Below are positions 27,687 through 35,390 of a DNA stretch of 64,000 bases, piece by piece. Source of the stretch: Biostraticola tofi (GTDB lineage Bacteria; Pseudomonadota; Gammaproteobacteria; Enterobacterales; Enterobacteriaceae); the NCBI RefSeq assembly GCF_004343195.1, contig NZ_SMCR01000004.1:186001-250000 (forward strand), in the 5' to 3' direction. The notes under the pieces were generated by a model, which had not been told where the DNA came from, searched no databases, and worked only from the letters and a program-made list of their open reading frames with translations. Position numbers and translations under genes: made by a program. Every line of letters starts with the position of its first letter. Position 1 is the first letter of the stretch.

Positions 27687-28658
27687 TTAACTTGCACGTA
27701 CCACCAGTTTGACCGGTAGCAGATAATTACCCTCCTGTTTTTCATCCAGCAGTAATTTAAGCGCTTCGCGGCCCAATAGCTGTTTATCGACCGCAATTGT
27801 CGTCAACGGCGGCAGTGACCAGGCGGCGGATTCAATATCATCAAACCCGACCACCGCAATGTCCTGCGGCACCCGCAGACCCCGTTGGGCGCATACCCGC
27901 AATACCACCATGGCGGCGGCATCATTATAGGCAAAAATCGCATCCGGCGGTTCGGGCAGATTCAGCAGTTCATCAATCGCCTCCGACAGCGACCGTTCGG
28001 TGTCCAGCAACGGCGGGGCGATCGCTTCATACTCCGGCGGCATCAGCAGGCGGGCTTCGTATAATGCCTGACGATAGCCTTTTTCTCGCTGGCGGATACT
28101 GTAATGAGCAAGCGTACTGGCCAGGAAGGCAATACGCGTGCGTCCCTGGTCGATCAGATGCCGAGTGGCCAGGTAGCCGCCCTGAGTGTTATCCGGATTG
28201 ACGCAGGGCAGGCCAGGCGCCCACAAATCCACCAATACCAAGGGTAGCTTCATCTGCGCGAGCAGGGCCAGTAATTCAGGTTCAAAAAAACCGGCGCAGA
28301 TAAGGGCGTCGGGCTGGTGCAGCATCACCTGTTCTGAGACGGCGTCTCCAGGGCCGATCGACAGGAAACTCAGGGCGATACCCTGTTCCCGGCAGAGATT
28401 TTCTATGCCCAGCAGTAGCTGGGAATAGAACGGCAACGCCCGGCTGATATTATGCTGGCGGTGCAGCAGGAACAGCACGCGCTTAAGCTTATCGCTGCGC
28501 AGTCTGGAAAAGTCGTATCCCTGTTGCTCGGCCACCGAAATGATACGTAACCTGGTCTCTTCCCGCAGTCCAGGCTGGCCTTTAAGCGCGCGGGAAACCG
28601 CACCCAACGACACGCCGCAGGCTTCGGCAATGTCTCTGATTCTTACCGGTTTAGTCAT
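27687..28658 (-). CDS. LacI-family regulator linked to the ROK kinase
   Basis: Repressor of 323 residues. HTH: RIRDIAEACGVSLGAVSRAL, then a PBP-like sensor (KRVLFLLHRQHNISRALPF; FAYNDAAAMVVLRV; IAVVGFDDIE). GAGAG precedes the ATG. It follows the ROK kinase gene by 29 nt on the same strand, so the two form an operon. The kinase-lacI unit diverges from the FAD oxidoreductase operon, and a 10-bp repeat TTGTTTACTA near both starts could be its binding site. It probably senses a sugar or glycoside related to the downstream lyase system (inference). Confidence 0.86.
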   Translation of the reverse strand: MTKPVRIRDIAEACGVSLGAVSRALKGQPGLREETRLRIISVAEQQGYDFSRLRSDKLKRVLFLLHRQHNISRALPFYSQLLLGIENLCREQGIALSFLSIGPGDAVSEQVMLHQPDALICAGFFEPELLALLAQMKLPLVLVDLWAPGLPCVNPDNTQGGYLATRHLIDQGRTRIAFLASTLAHYSIRQREKGYRQALYEARLLMPPEYEAIAPPLLDTERSLSEAIDELLNLPEPPDAIFAYNDAAAMVVLRVCAQRGLRVPQDIAVVGFDDIESAAWSLPPLTTIAVDKQLLGREALKLLLDEKQEGNYLLPVKLVVRAS

Positions 28659-28687
28659 TCATCTCTCATTAGTGGCGCAGCATTGCG

Positions 28688-29602
28688 CTAGGCGTTGGTC
28701 AGGGAATGCTGGGCGCCCATCCAGGCTGCACCACGCACGCCGCTGCTGTCTCCATGGCGGGCCTGGACTATCGGCGTGCGGCACTGCTGGCCGAAAACAT
28801 AGTGCGCCACCCGCTCCTGGAGCCCTGCATACAACAGTTCGATATTCGACACACCGCCGCCTAAAACGATAATGTCGGGATCCAACGTATTGATAATGCT
28901 CGCCAAGGCGCGCGCCAGCTGATCCCGGTACAGATCCCAAAGCCGGCAGACCTCTGCATTGGCGCTCGAGAGCTGGCGGATTATCTGCTGCACAGTAGCA
29001 TGTTTAGTAAATCTTTGAAAATACTGCCTCTCCAAGCCGCGGCCCGAGATATAGCTTTCGATGCAGTTGACCTGACCGCAGTAGCACTCGACCGCTGCGC
29101 CATCGCGTTCAGCGTGATAGCGGGGCAGCGCGTTATGGCCCCACTCCCCTGCACAGGCGTTGGGGCCGGACACCAGCCGATTATCGATACACAACCCGCC
29201 ACCGCAGCCGGTACCCAGAATAACGCCGAATACCACGCTATGGTCCTTACCGCTGCCATCCATCGCTTCAGATAGCGTAAAACAGTTGGCATCGTTGGTG
29301 ACAGTTACCGGGATCTTCAGCCGTTGCGCCAGCTCGCCGGCAAACGGCTGCTGATTGAGCACGATGATATTGGAATTCTTGACCTTGCCTTCATGGTCTA
29401 TCGCGCCTGGAATACCCAGTCCAACCGACAGCGGTTGTCCGGCGCGGTGCTGCGCACCGGTGATTATCCGGGCAACCGTCTGAAAGAAATCGTGGTAACT
29501 GTGGGTCGGCGTGGCATATCGCTCGCGATACACGACCTCACCCTCATCATTGAGGATCACCGCTTCGATTTTAGTACCGCCAATATCAAGACCCAACCTC
29601 AT
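28688..29602 (-). CDS. mak: ROK-family sugar kinase, Mak (fructokinase)-like
   Basis: ATP-dependent hexokinase-fold kinase of 304 residues resembling E. coli Mak (302), which phosphorylates fructose and, less well, mannose. Phosphate-binding LGLDIGGTKIEAV is at the N-terminus, the catalytic aspartate is in TNDANCF, the ROK zinc motif reads CYCGQVNCIE, and the C-terminus HGDSSGVRGAAW is characteristic of Mak. The start at 29602 gives MRLGLDIGG as in relatives; 11 upstream codons are in frame. It heads the operon with a LacI regulator and faces the FAD/lyase operon. A role in phosphorylating the hexose released by that system is an inference; the true substrate could be another sugar. Confidence 0.8.
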   Translation of the reverse strand: MRLGLDIGGTKIEAVILNDEGEVVYRERYATPTHSYHDFFQTVARIITGAQHRAGQPLSVGLGIPGAIDHEGKVKNSNIIVLNQQPFAGELAQRLKIPVTVTNDANCFTLSEAMDGSGKDHSVVFGVILGTGCGGGLCIDNRLVSGPNACAGEWGHNALPRYHAERDGAAVECYCGQVNCIESYISGRGLERQYFQRFTKHATVQQIIRQLSSANAEVCRLWDLYRDQLARALASIINTLDPDIIVLGGGVSNIELLYAGLQERVAHYVFGQQCRTPIVQARHGDSSGVRGAAWMGAQHSLTNA

Positions 29603-29655
29603 GATGTCAATCTCTATAGCGTTCCGGTAAGCCATACATAATAGCCTACTTTTTT

Positions 29656-29665
29656 TTGTTTACTA
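29656..29665. promoter_or_regulatory. Repeat TTGTTTACTA, copy 1 (mak side)
   Basis: Ten bases identical to 29861-29870. This copy is about 55 bp upstream of the mak start and lies within TTGT-N7-ACAA. Candidate operator for the LacI protein encoded after mak. Confidence 0.4.
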
Positions 29666-29860
29666 TACAAAGAGAGCGGAGTCACATTTTGCCTAATAAA
29701 TGCCTTTCTTGGCGAATAAATCGCGGTGAAGGGGCGTTTTTTAAAAGGTGATCACAAATATTTATCAGTGTTTAATAAAAATATAGACGTTGTTCACATT
29801 CACTGGAATTCGGCCTATACATCCGGCCGATTGATCGCCAATATTCCCTTCCGATTCCCC

Positions 29861-29870
29861 TTGTTTACTA
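29861..29870. promoter_or_regulatory. Repeat TTGTTTACTA, copy 2 (FAD operon side)
   Basis: Identical 10-mer 13 bp before the FAD oxidoreductase start, inside an inverted repeat TTTAC-N6-GTAAA that overlaps the ribosome-binding region. Candidate operator shared with the mak-lacI promoter. Confidence 0.4.
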
Positions 29871-29882
29871 AAAGGTAAAGTA

Positions 29883-31229
29883 ATGGAACGATTTGATGTC
29901 GTTATCGTCGGTGGCGGGTTTTCCGGCAGCATCGCAGCGATAGCCGCAGCGAGAAACCAGGCCAAAACATTAATCATCGAGGCCACCGCCTGCCTTGGCG
30001 GCTCACTGACCACCAATGGCGTGAATCCCATGATGACGTTCCACGCCGGCGAAAAACAGGTGATACGCGGTATAACCGACGAACTGATTACCCGCCTGAA
30101 AAAAATGGGTAAGTCGCCCGGACATGTACCCGATCCCGGTCACTTTACCTCCACCTATACTCCTTTCGACGCCGAAGCGATGAAGCATGAACTTGAACTT
30201 ATGCTGCTGGAGGCGGGCGGAACGGTGCTTTATCACGCCGTGCTGGCAGATGTTAAGCTCAACGCCGCCAAGATAGATAGCATTACCGTCTGCACCAAGT
30301 CGGGTTTGATAGACATTGCCGGCAAGGTATTTATCGACGCCAGTGGCGATGCAATGCTGGCTGCAAAATCAGCTATCCCGGTGGCGAAAGGGCGAGAATC
30401 GGATGGCAAATCCCAGCCGATGACCATGACCATGAAAATGATCAACATCGATCGTGAGAAGCTGCGCAGTTACATGCTGGCTAATATCGATAAGCTTAAT
30501 AATGACTATCACGCCGAAGACGTGCGAACCGCCCCCCGATTGGCCTGCCATGGTTTTATCGAGGAATTCGCCGCGGCCAAAGCGGCGGGTGAAATAACCA
30601 TTCCCCGGGAAGATCTGCTTATTTTCGAAACCAGCAATCCGGGGGAATTTGTCTTTAACACCAGCCGCATTCTTGACCATGATGCCACCGATCCCTGGAG
30701 TCTGAGTCATGCCGAGTTCGTCGGCCGCCAGCAGTGCCGGGAACTGGAAATTTTTGTCAAACGCGTTGTTCCCGGCTTTGAAAACGCCATCGTGGTGTCG
30801 ACCGGACCTTCGGTGGGCGTACGCAGTTCTCATCAGATCAAAGGATGCTACCTGCTCACCGCCGAAGATCTACTGAGCCAGACCCGATTTGACGACACCA
30901 TTGCCGTTTCAGGTTACCCGATTGACATCCATAGCCCGGACGGTGAAGGCACCGAGCATGGCAAACTGCAGTACGGCGGCATGTACGGTATTCCCTGGCG
31001 TACGCTTATCGCCAGGGAATCGGACAATGTCATTGTTATCGGACGCTGCATTTCAGCGACTTTCGAAGCCCAGGCCGCCATACGCACCACGCCGACCGTC
31101 GGGGCGATTGGTCAGGCCGGGGGGATAGCAGCGGCGCTTGCGGCACGAAAGGGACTTACCGTTCATCAACTGCCCGTGGGTGAAATACAGGACGCCATTC
31201 GTCAGCAACAGGGTTATCTCGACTTCTGA
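29883..31229 (+). CDS. FAD-dependent oxidoreductase (FAD_oxidored family)
   Basis: Flavoprotein of 448 residues and first gene of a five-gene operon. The dinucleotide motif VVIVGGGFSGSIAAIAAA is at the N-terminus, followed by CLGGSLTTNGVNPMM; VFIDASGDAMLA in the middle and the C-terminal RTTPTVGAIGQAGGIAAALA complete the FAD-binding fold. This layout belongs to the PF12831 type found in many sugar-utilisation loci, whose reactions are mostly undefined. There is no signal peptide, so it is cytoplasmic. AAGG lies about 8 nt before the ATG. It may oxidise a hydroxyl or saturated bond in the substrate handled by the downstream lyase; that is inference. Confidence 0.8.
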   Translation: MERFDVVIVGGGFSGSIAAIAAARNQAKTLIIEATACLGGSLTTNGVNPMMTFHAGEKQVIRGITDELITRLKKMGKSPGHVPDPGHFTSTYTPFDAEAMKHELELMLLEAGGTVLYHAVLADVKLNAAKIDSITVCTKSGLIDIAGKVFIDASGDAMLAAKSAIPVAKGRESDGKSQPMTMTMKMINIDREKLRSYMLANIDKLNNDYHAEDVRTAPRLACHGFIEEFAAAKAAGEITIPREDLLIFETSNPGEFVFNTSRILDHDATDPWSLSHAEFVGRQQCRELEIFVKRVVPGFENAIVVSTGPSVGVRSSHQIKGCYLLTAEDLLSQTRFDDTIAVSGYPIDIHSPDGEGTEHGKLQYGGMYGIPWRTLIARESDNVIVIGRCISATFEAQAAIRTTPTVGAIGQAGGIAAALAARKGLTVHQLPVGEIQDAIRQQQGYLDF

Positions 31230-31238
31230 GGAATACAT

Positions 31239-32534
31239 ATGGACTGGCTACATATCAGCAGGATCTGCGCGATCCTGTTTATCTTTCTGCTGTTTTCCGG
31301 GCTGATGATGGCCCGTAAAATGCCGGCCATCCTGGCATTGCCGGTCATGGCCGTTCTGATGCCGCTGGTGGCGGGCGTTCCGGTGTTCAGCGCAGACAAA
31401 GGCACTTTCACCATAGCCGACAACGTGCTGACCCAGGGTTCACTGCGTCTGGGCGCCACCATTGTGGCGCTGATATTTGGCGCGTGGTTTGGTGAAGTGC
31501 TGAAAAAAGTGGGCGTCACCGAAGCGCTGGTGCGTAAAGCCGCCGAACTCTCAGGCGATAAACCGCTGACCATGGCGATCGTGTTTTTTATCATCGGCAC
31601 GGTGATCTTCTCCTCCAGCGATGGCTTAGGCATGGTTATCCTGGTGGGCAGCATCGTTATTCCGATTTTGCTTACTGCCGGACTTTCCCCGCTGACCAGC
31701 TGTATCGTACTGCTGGCCTGCCATGCGCTCGGCAGTCTGTTTGCCGTCAGCGGCTGGGCGCTGATGCATGATCTTTACGGTATTCCGATCGCCGATATGG
31801 CGCGCTATGCCATGCTATTCGCCATTCCGGCGGCGATAGTCTACCTGGCGATGGTAATCTGGCTGGTCAAACGTGATGTCATTGTCCGCAAAGCCTGGTC
31901 GATGCCGGTAGCCGACAAACGGCACAAACGTAAACAGGTTAACGCCATTGCGCTGATTTCACCGCTGGTGCCGGTGGTCATTATCTTCCTGTTCCGGATC
32001 GACGTAGTGCCGGCCATCACTCTGAGCCTGATTATCTGCCTGTTGCTGGCGCTGCCTAAACGGCCGACTCATATCCTGGTGAGCAGCCTGGTGGAAGGCA
32101 TCCAGAATGTCGCCGGTGCGATTGGCCTGATGGTCGGGATTGGTATTTTGCTCAATGCTGTCACCGCGCCGCAGGTTACCCTGGTGCTGAAGCCGTTGAT
32201 CGAGTCGATCATCCCGACCTCGCCACTGGCCTATATCCTGTTCTTTTCGCTGCTCAGTCCGCTGGCGCTGTACCGAGGCCCGCTTAACAGCTACGGCCTG
32301 GGCAGCGGACTGGGGGTGCTGATGCTGGGCGGTGGGCTGTCGCCGCTCGCTACTATGCTGGCGCTGCGGTCGGCATCATTGGTGCAGGGATTATCGGACC
32401 CGACCAATACCCATAACGTCTGGTCATCCGATTTCGCCAAGGTGGATGTCAATGAAATCCTGCGCAAAACCCTGCCATGGGCGATGGTGGCGGTGCTTAT
32501 TTCGATGGTGATGGCAGGCTATATCGCCTTTTAA
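31239..32534 (+). CDS. Ion-transporter-superfamily permease (GntP/citrate-transporter-like)
   Basis: Inner-membrane transporter of 431 residues with about 11-12 hydrophobic segments. It lacks MFS motifs; the arrangement, with two halves each containing a re-entrant-like stretch (FSSSDGLGMVILVGS; ALYRGPLNSYGLGSGLGV), resembles the IT superfamily that includes gluconate, citrate and C4-dicarboxylate carriers. GAGGA lies 7 nt upstream, and the gene starts 9 nt after the FAD gene. As the only transporter in the operon, it likely imports the substrate or a product of it, probably an anion. The substrate is unknown. Confidence 0.72.
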   Translation: MDWLHISRICAILFIFLLFSGLMMARKMPAILALPVMAVLMPLVAGVPVFSADKGTFTIADNVLTQGSLRLGATIVALIFGAWFGEVLKKVGVTEALVRKAAELSGDKPLTMAIVFFIIGTVIFSSSDGLGMVILVGSIVIPILLTAGLSPLTSCIVLLACHALGSLFAVSGWALMHDLYGIPIADMARYAMLFAIPAAIVYLAMVIWLVKRDVIVRKAWSMPVADKRHKRKQVNAIALISPLVPVVIIFLFRIDVVPAITLSLIICLLLALPKRPTHILVSSLVEGIQNVAGAIGLMVGIGILLNAVTAPQVTLVLKPLIESIIPTSPLAYILFFSLLSPLALYRGPLNSYGLGSGLGVLMLGGGLSPLATMLALRSASLVQGLSDPTNTHNVWSSDFAKVDVNEILRKTLPWAMVAVLISMVMAGYIAF

Positions 32535-32537
32535 CGC

Positions 32538-32560
32538 AGCGCCCCGCTGTGCGGGGCGTT
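32538..32560 (+). other. Intercistronic hairpin
   Basis: A strong GC stem, GCCCCGC / GCGGGGC with a 3-nt loop, extendable to 10 bp with a wobble pair, in the 40-nt gap between the permease and the hydantoinase-like gene. With no T-run it is more likely an mRNA processing or stabilising element than a terminator. Confidence 0.55.
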
Positions 32561-32574
32561 AGTGAGGAATGGTT

Positions 32575-34725
32575 ATGACAGGCAAAAAATACCGTATTGG
32601 TATCGATGTCGGCGGTACTTTTACCGACGCCGCCGTAATTGATAATGACAGTTTCGAACTGATTGCCAAAAAGAAAATCCCTACCACCCATCATCATCCC
32701 AGCGGGGTTGCGCACGGTATCATTACCATTATCCATCAGGTGCTGGAGGAGAATGGCATTTTACCGCAGGACGTCAGTTTTATTGCCCACGGCACTACCC
32801 AGGCCACTAACGCTCTGTTGGAGGGCGATGTGGCTAAAGTCGGCATCCTGGCGATGGGTAGCGGACTGGAAGGTAAAACCGCGCGCAAAGAGGCCAACAT
32901 TTTGGATATCCCACTGGCGGACGGCAAATTCCTGCATACGTTCAATGCCTTTGTCGATACCCGTCAGTTGACCGATGAAAGCATTCGGGCGGCTATCGTA
33001 GAGCTGCGCCAGCAGGGGGCTGAGGTGATTGTTGCTTCCGAAGCCTACAGCGTTGATGATCCGACCAACGAATTAAGGGTGATGGCGGTGGCGGCCGAGA
33101 TGGGCATTTCCGCCACCGGCGGCCATGAAATAACCCAGCTTTATGGCCTGAAAACCCGTACCCGAACGGCGGTGGTGAACGCCAGTTTAATCCCGCGGAT
33201 GCTGGAAACCGCCAATATGACCGAACAGGCGATTAAAGAGGCGGGCATTGGGTCGCAATTGATGATCATGCGCTGTGATGGCGGGGTAATGAGCATTGAC
33301 GAGGTGCGCAAGCGACCGATCCTCACCATGCTGTCCGGCCTGGCCGCCGGTGTAGCCGGAGCGCTGATGTATGAAAAGGTCTCAGACGGCATCTTCTTTG
33401 AAGTCGGCGGGACCAGCGTGGATATCTCGGTTATCAAGAACGGCAAGGTGATGATCCAGAATGCCCAGGTCGGCGGGCACCGTACCTACCTGCGTTCGCT
33501 GGATGTCCGCACACTGGCGGTGGCGGGCGGCAGCATGATAATGGTCGACAACGGCAACATCAGCATGGTCGGGCCACGCAGCGCCCATATCGCCGGCTGT
33601 GAATACGAATGTTTCATTACCGAAGCGGCTTTTGGCCCGCAGCCGGCGCTGGCATTTATCAGCCCCCGGCCGGGCGATCCGCAGACCTATGCGGTCATCA
33701 CCGGCGGCCAAGGCAAGCGTTACGCGCTTACCCTGGCCGGCGCGGCAAACCTGCTCGGCTATATACCGGCAGATGATTATGCGGCAGGCAATGTCGGCAG
33801 TGCGCGGCTGGCCTGGCAGTTGCTGGGCGATCATCTGGGGATCAGCGCCGATCAGGCGGCCCGACAGGCGCTGGATATCGCTATTGATAAAGTGATGGGC
33901 GTGGTCGATGAAATGATCAGCGAATACAAACTGGAGCGCCACTTTATCACCCTGGTCGGCGGCGGTGGCAGCGGCTGCGTCCTGGTGCCGGCGATGGCCG
34001 AAAAAGCCGGCATGAAGCATAAAAATGCGCTTAATGCGCCCTTTATTTCAACCATTGGCGTCGGCATGGCGATGGTGCGCGAGATGATTGAGAAAAGCGT
34101 GGTCAATCCGGGCGAGGCGGAGATCCGGCTCATCCGCGCCGAAATCATGGAGCGCATCGTCAAATCCGGCGCCAATGAAGCGACGGTAGATATCAACATT
34201 GAGATCGATAAACAGAAAAACGTGCTTAGGGCCATTGCCACCGGCGCCACTGAGCTTCGGCAAAAAGAGAGCATCAATGAGACGCTGCCCGCCGACAAGC
34301 TGCAGCAGATTGCCGCCGAATCAGTCAACCTGACTGCCGACGCGATCAGACCCGCCTGTCAGACCGGTCGCTGGCATCTGTTCGAAGGCACCCGCGAAGA
34401 AAAGCGTTTTTTCGGCCTGCTCACTAAAAAGAAGCGCAGCTTAAGCATGCTGGATCGGGAAGGGGTGGTACGGCTGAAAAAAGAGAATGCCAACTGGCTG
34501 GTGTGTACCCGTCAGCAGATCGCGACCGACTTTGCCGAGTTTCTGGATGACAATACCCGTTATTCCGAAGCCAATGCCGCCATTCCGAAGACCTTCCTGT
34601 TCTGGAAAGAGAAAATGCTCGATTTAAGCGGCACCCAGACCAAAGAGCAATTGCTGTCTCTGATTGAGATGGAACTGGATGTGGTCGAGCAGCAACAGCC
34701 CGTCATTGCCGTGGCATGGCAATAG
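32575..34725 (+). CDS. Hydantoinase/oxoprolinase-like protein (HyuA type)
   Basis: A 716-residue protein with the N-terminal hydantoinase/oxoprolinase fold (RIGIDVGGTFTDAAVID; AHGTTQATNALLEG) and the HyuA ATPase-like core (FFEVGGTSVDISVI; ITLVGGGGSGCVLVPAMAEKAGM). The last 150 residues or so form a domain I do not recognise. HyuA proteins use ATP to open cyclic amides or carboxylate ketones, usually with a HyuB partner. No HyuB gene follows here; the next gene encodes an HEFFH protein instead. ATG 32575 has GAGGA at 6 nt; ATG 32569 overlaps it. The operon context points to an amide, lactam or ketone in the substrate (inference). Confidence 0.8.
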   Translation: MTGKKYRIGIDVGGTFTDAAVIDNDSFELIAKKKIPTTHHHPSGVAHGIITIIHQVLEENGILPQDVSFIAHGTTQATNALLEGDVAKVGILAMGSGLEGKTARKEANILDIPLADGKFLHTFNAFVDTRQLTDESIRAAIVELRQQGAEVIVASEAYSVDDPTNELRVMAVAAEMGISATGGHEITQLYGLKTRTRTAVVNASLIPRMLETANMTEQAIKEAGIGSQLMIMRCDGGVMSIDEVRKRPILTMLSGLAAGVAGALMYEKVSDGIFFEVGGTSVDISVIKNGKVMIQNAQVGGHRTYLRSLDVRTLAVAGGSMIMVDNGNISMVGPRSAHIAGCEYECFITEAAFGPQPALAFISPRPGDPQTYAVITGGQGKRYALTLAGAANLLGYIPADDYAAGNVGSARLAWQLLGDHLGISADQAARQALDIAIDKVMGVVDEMISEYKLERHFITLVGGGGSGCVLVPAMAEKAGMKHKNALNAPFISTIGVGMAMVREMIEKSVVNPGEAEIRLIRAEIMERIVKSGANEATVDINIEIDKQKNVLRAIATGATELRQKESINETLPADKLQQIAAESVNLTADAIRPACQTGRWHLFEGTREEKRFFGLLTKKKRSLSMLDREGVVRLKKENANWLVCTRQQIATDFAEFLDDNTRYSEANAAIPKTFLFWKEKMLDLSGTQTKEQLLSLIEMELDVVEQQQPVIAVAWQ

Positions 34726-34733
34726 GAGGGTTT

Positions 34734-35384
34734 ATGGATCGAGATGAGGTTAACCGGATGCTGGCATGGCTGGATCTGCGTAACGACGCGGTGTTCAATA
34801 AAATTCCGCCGGACAGATACCGGTATTATCTGGACGGCGCATTGGCGGCCGGTGAAGCTGCGGTGACGCCATTTCTCGGACAGGATATTCGCCAGCTGTA
34901 CGCTGAAAACCAGATTGATATTGTTATCAAACCGGGTGACGGGCTGTTTTTTACCGTGCAGTTTCGCGCCCAGTTTGAATTCAGCGAGCAAAAATCCATC
35001 CGACGGGTCACGCTGTACCAGCCGTCGCTGGAAAGCCTGCAGACCAGCTGCGCCCGGGCGGGGCTGGATATGCCGCTCGATAAGATCATCAATATCCATT
35101 TGGCCCATGAGTTTTTCCATTTCCTCGAATACTACCGCCGCCAGCCGGTCGGCACCACGCTTGAGCAAGTCTGCAATGTTTCATTCGGTCCGATCCGGCG
35201 TTATTCTACCGTCGCCGCCACCTCGGAAATTGCCGCCCATCGCTTCTGCCAACGGCTTAATGGCCTGGAATATTATCCGACTTATTATGATTTTCTCTGG
35301 CTGGTGCACAGCGGTAAACAAACTCAACATGAGCAAAACGATCTGTTCGCGCTGTCGCAGCTTGAGCTTGGCCGGATCGCGTGA
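34734..35384 (+). CDS. Unrecognised protein with HEFFH (HExxH-type) motif
   Basis: A 216-residue cytoplasmic protein without signal peptide or membrane segment. The only feature I can name is HEFFH at residues 125-129 within IHLAHEFFHFLEYY, followed by glutamate 165 in ATSEIAAHRF. HExxH plus a downstream glutamate is the zinc pattern of gluzincin metallopeptidases and some other metalloenzymes. AGGAGG lies 4 nt before ATG 34734, 8 nt after the previous stop, so it is in the operon. It occupies the position where a HyuB subunit would be expected. It might be a metal-dependent amidase or peptidase, or a structural partner; I cannot assign a function. Confidence 0.6.
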   Translation: MDRDEVNRMLAWLDLRNDAVFNKIPPDRYRYYLDGALAAGEAAVTPFLGQDIRQLYAENQIDIVIKPGDGLFFTVQFRAQFEFSEQKSIRRVTLYQPSLESLQTSCARAGLDMPLDKIINIHLAHEFFHFLEYYRRQPVGTTLEQVCNVSFGPIRRYSTVAATSEIAAHRFCQRLNGLEYYPTYYDFLWLVHSGKQTQHEQNDLFALSQLELGRIA

Positions 35385-35390
35385 ACCGCC

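Noticed and set aside
29747-29765. CRP site before the FAD oxidoreductase operon
   Set aside because: Only the TCACA half is present; the other half does not match TGTGA, so I did not list it.
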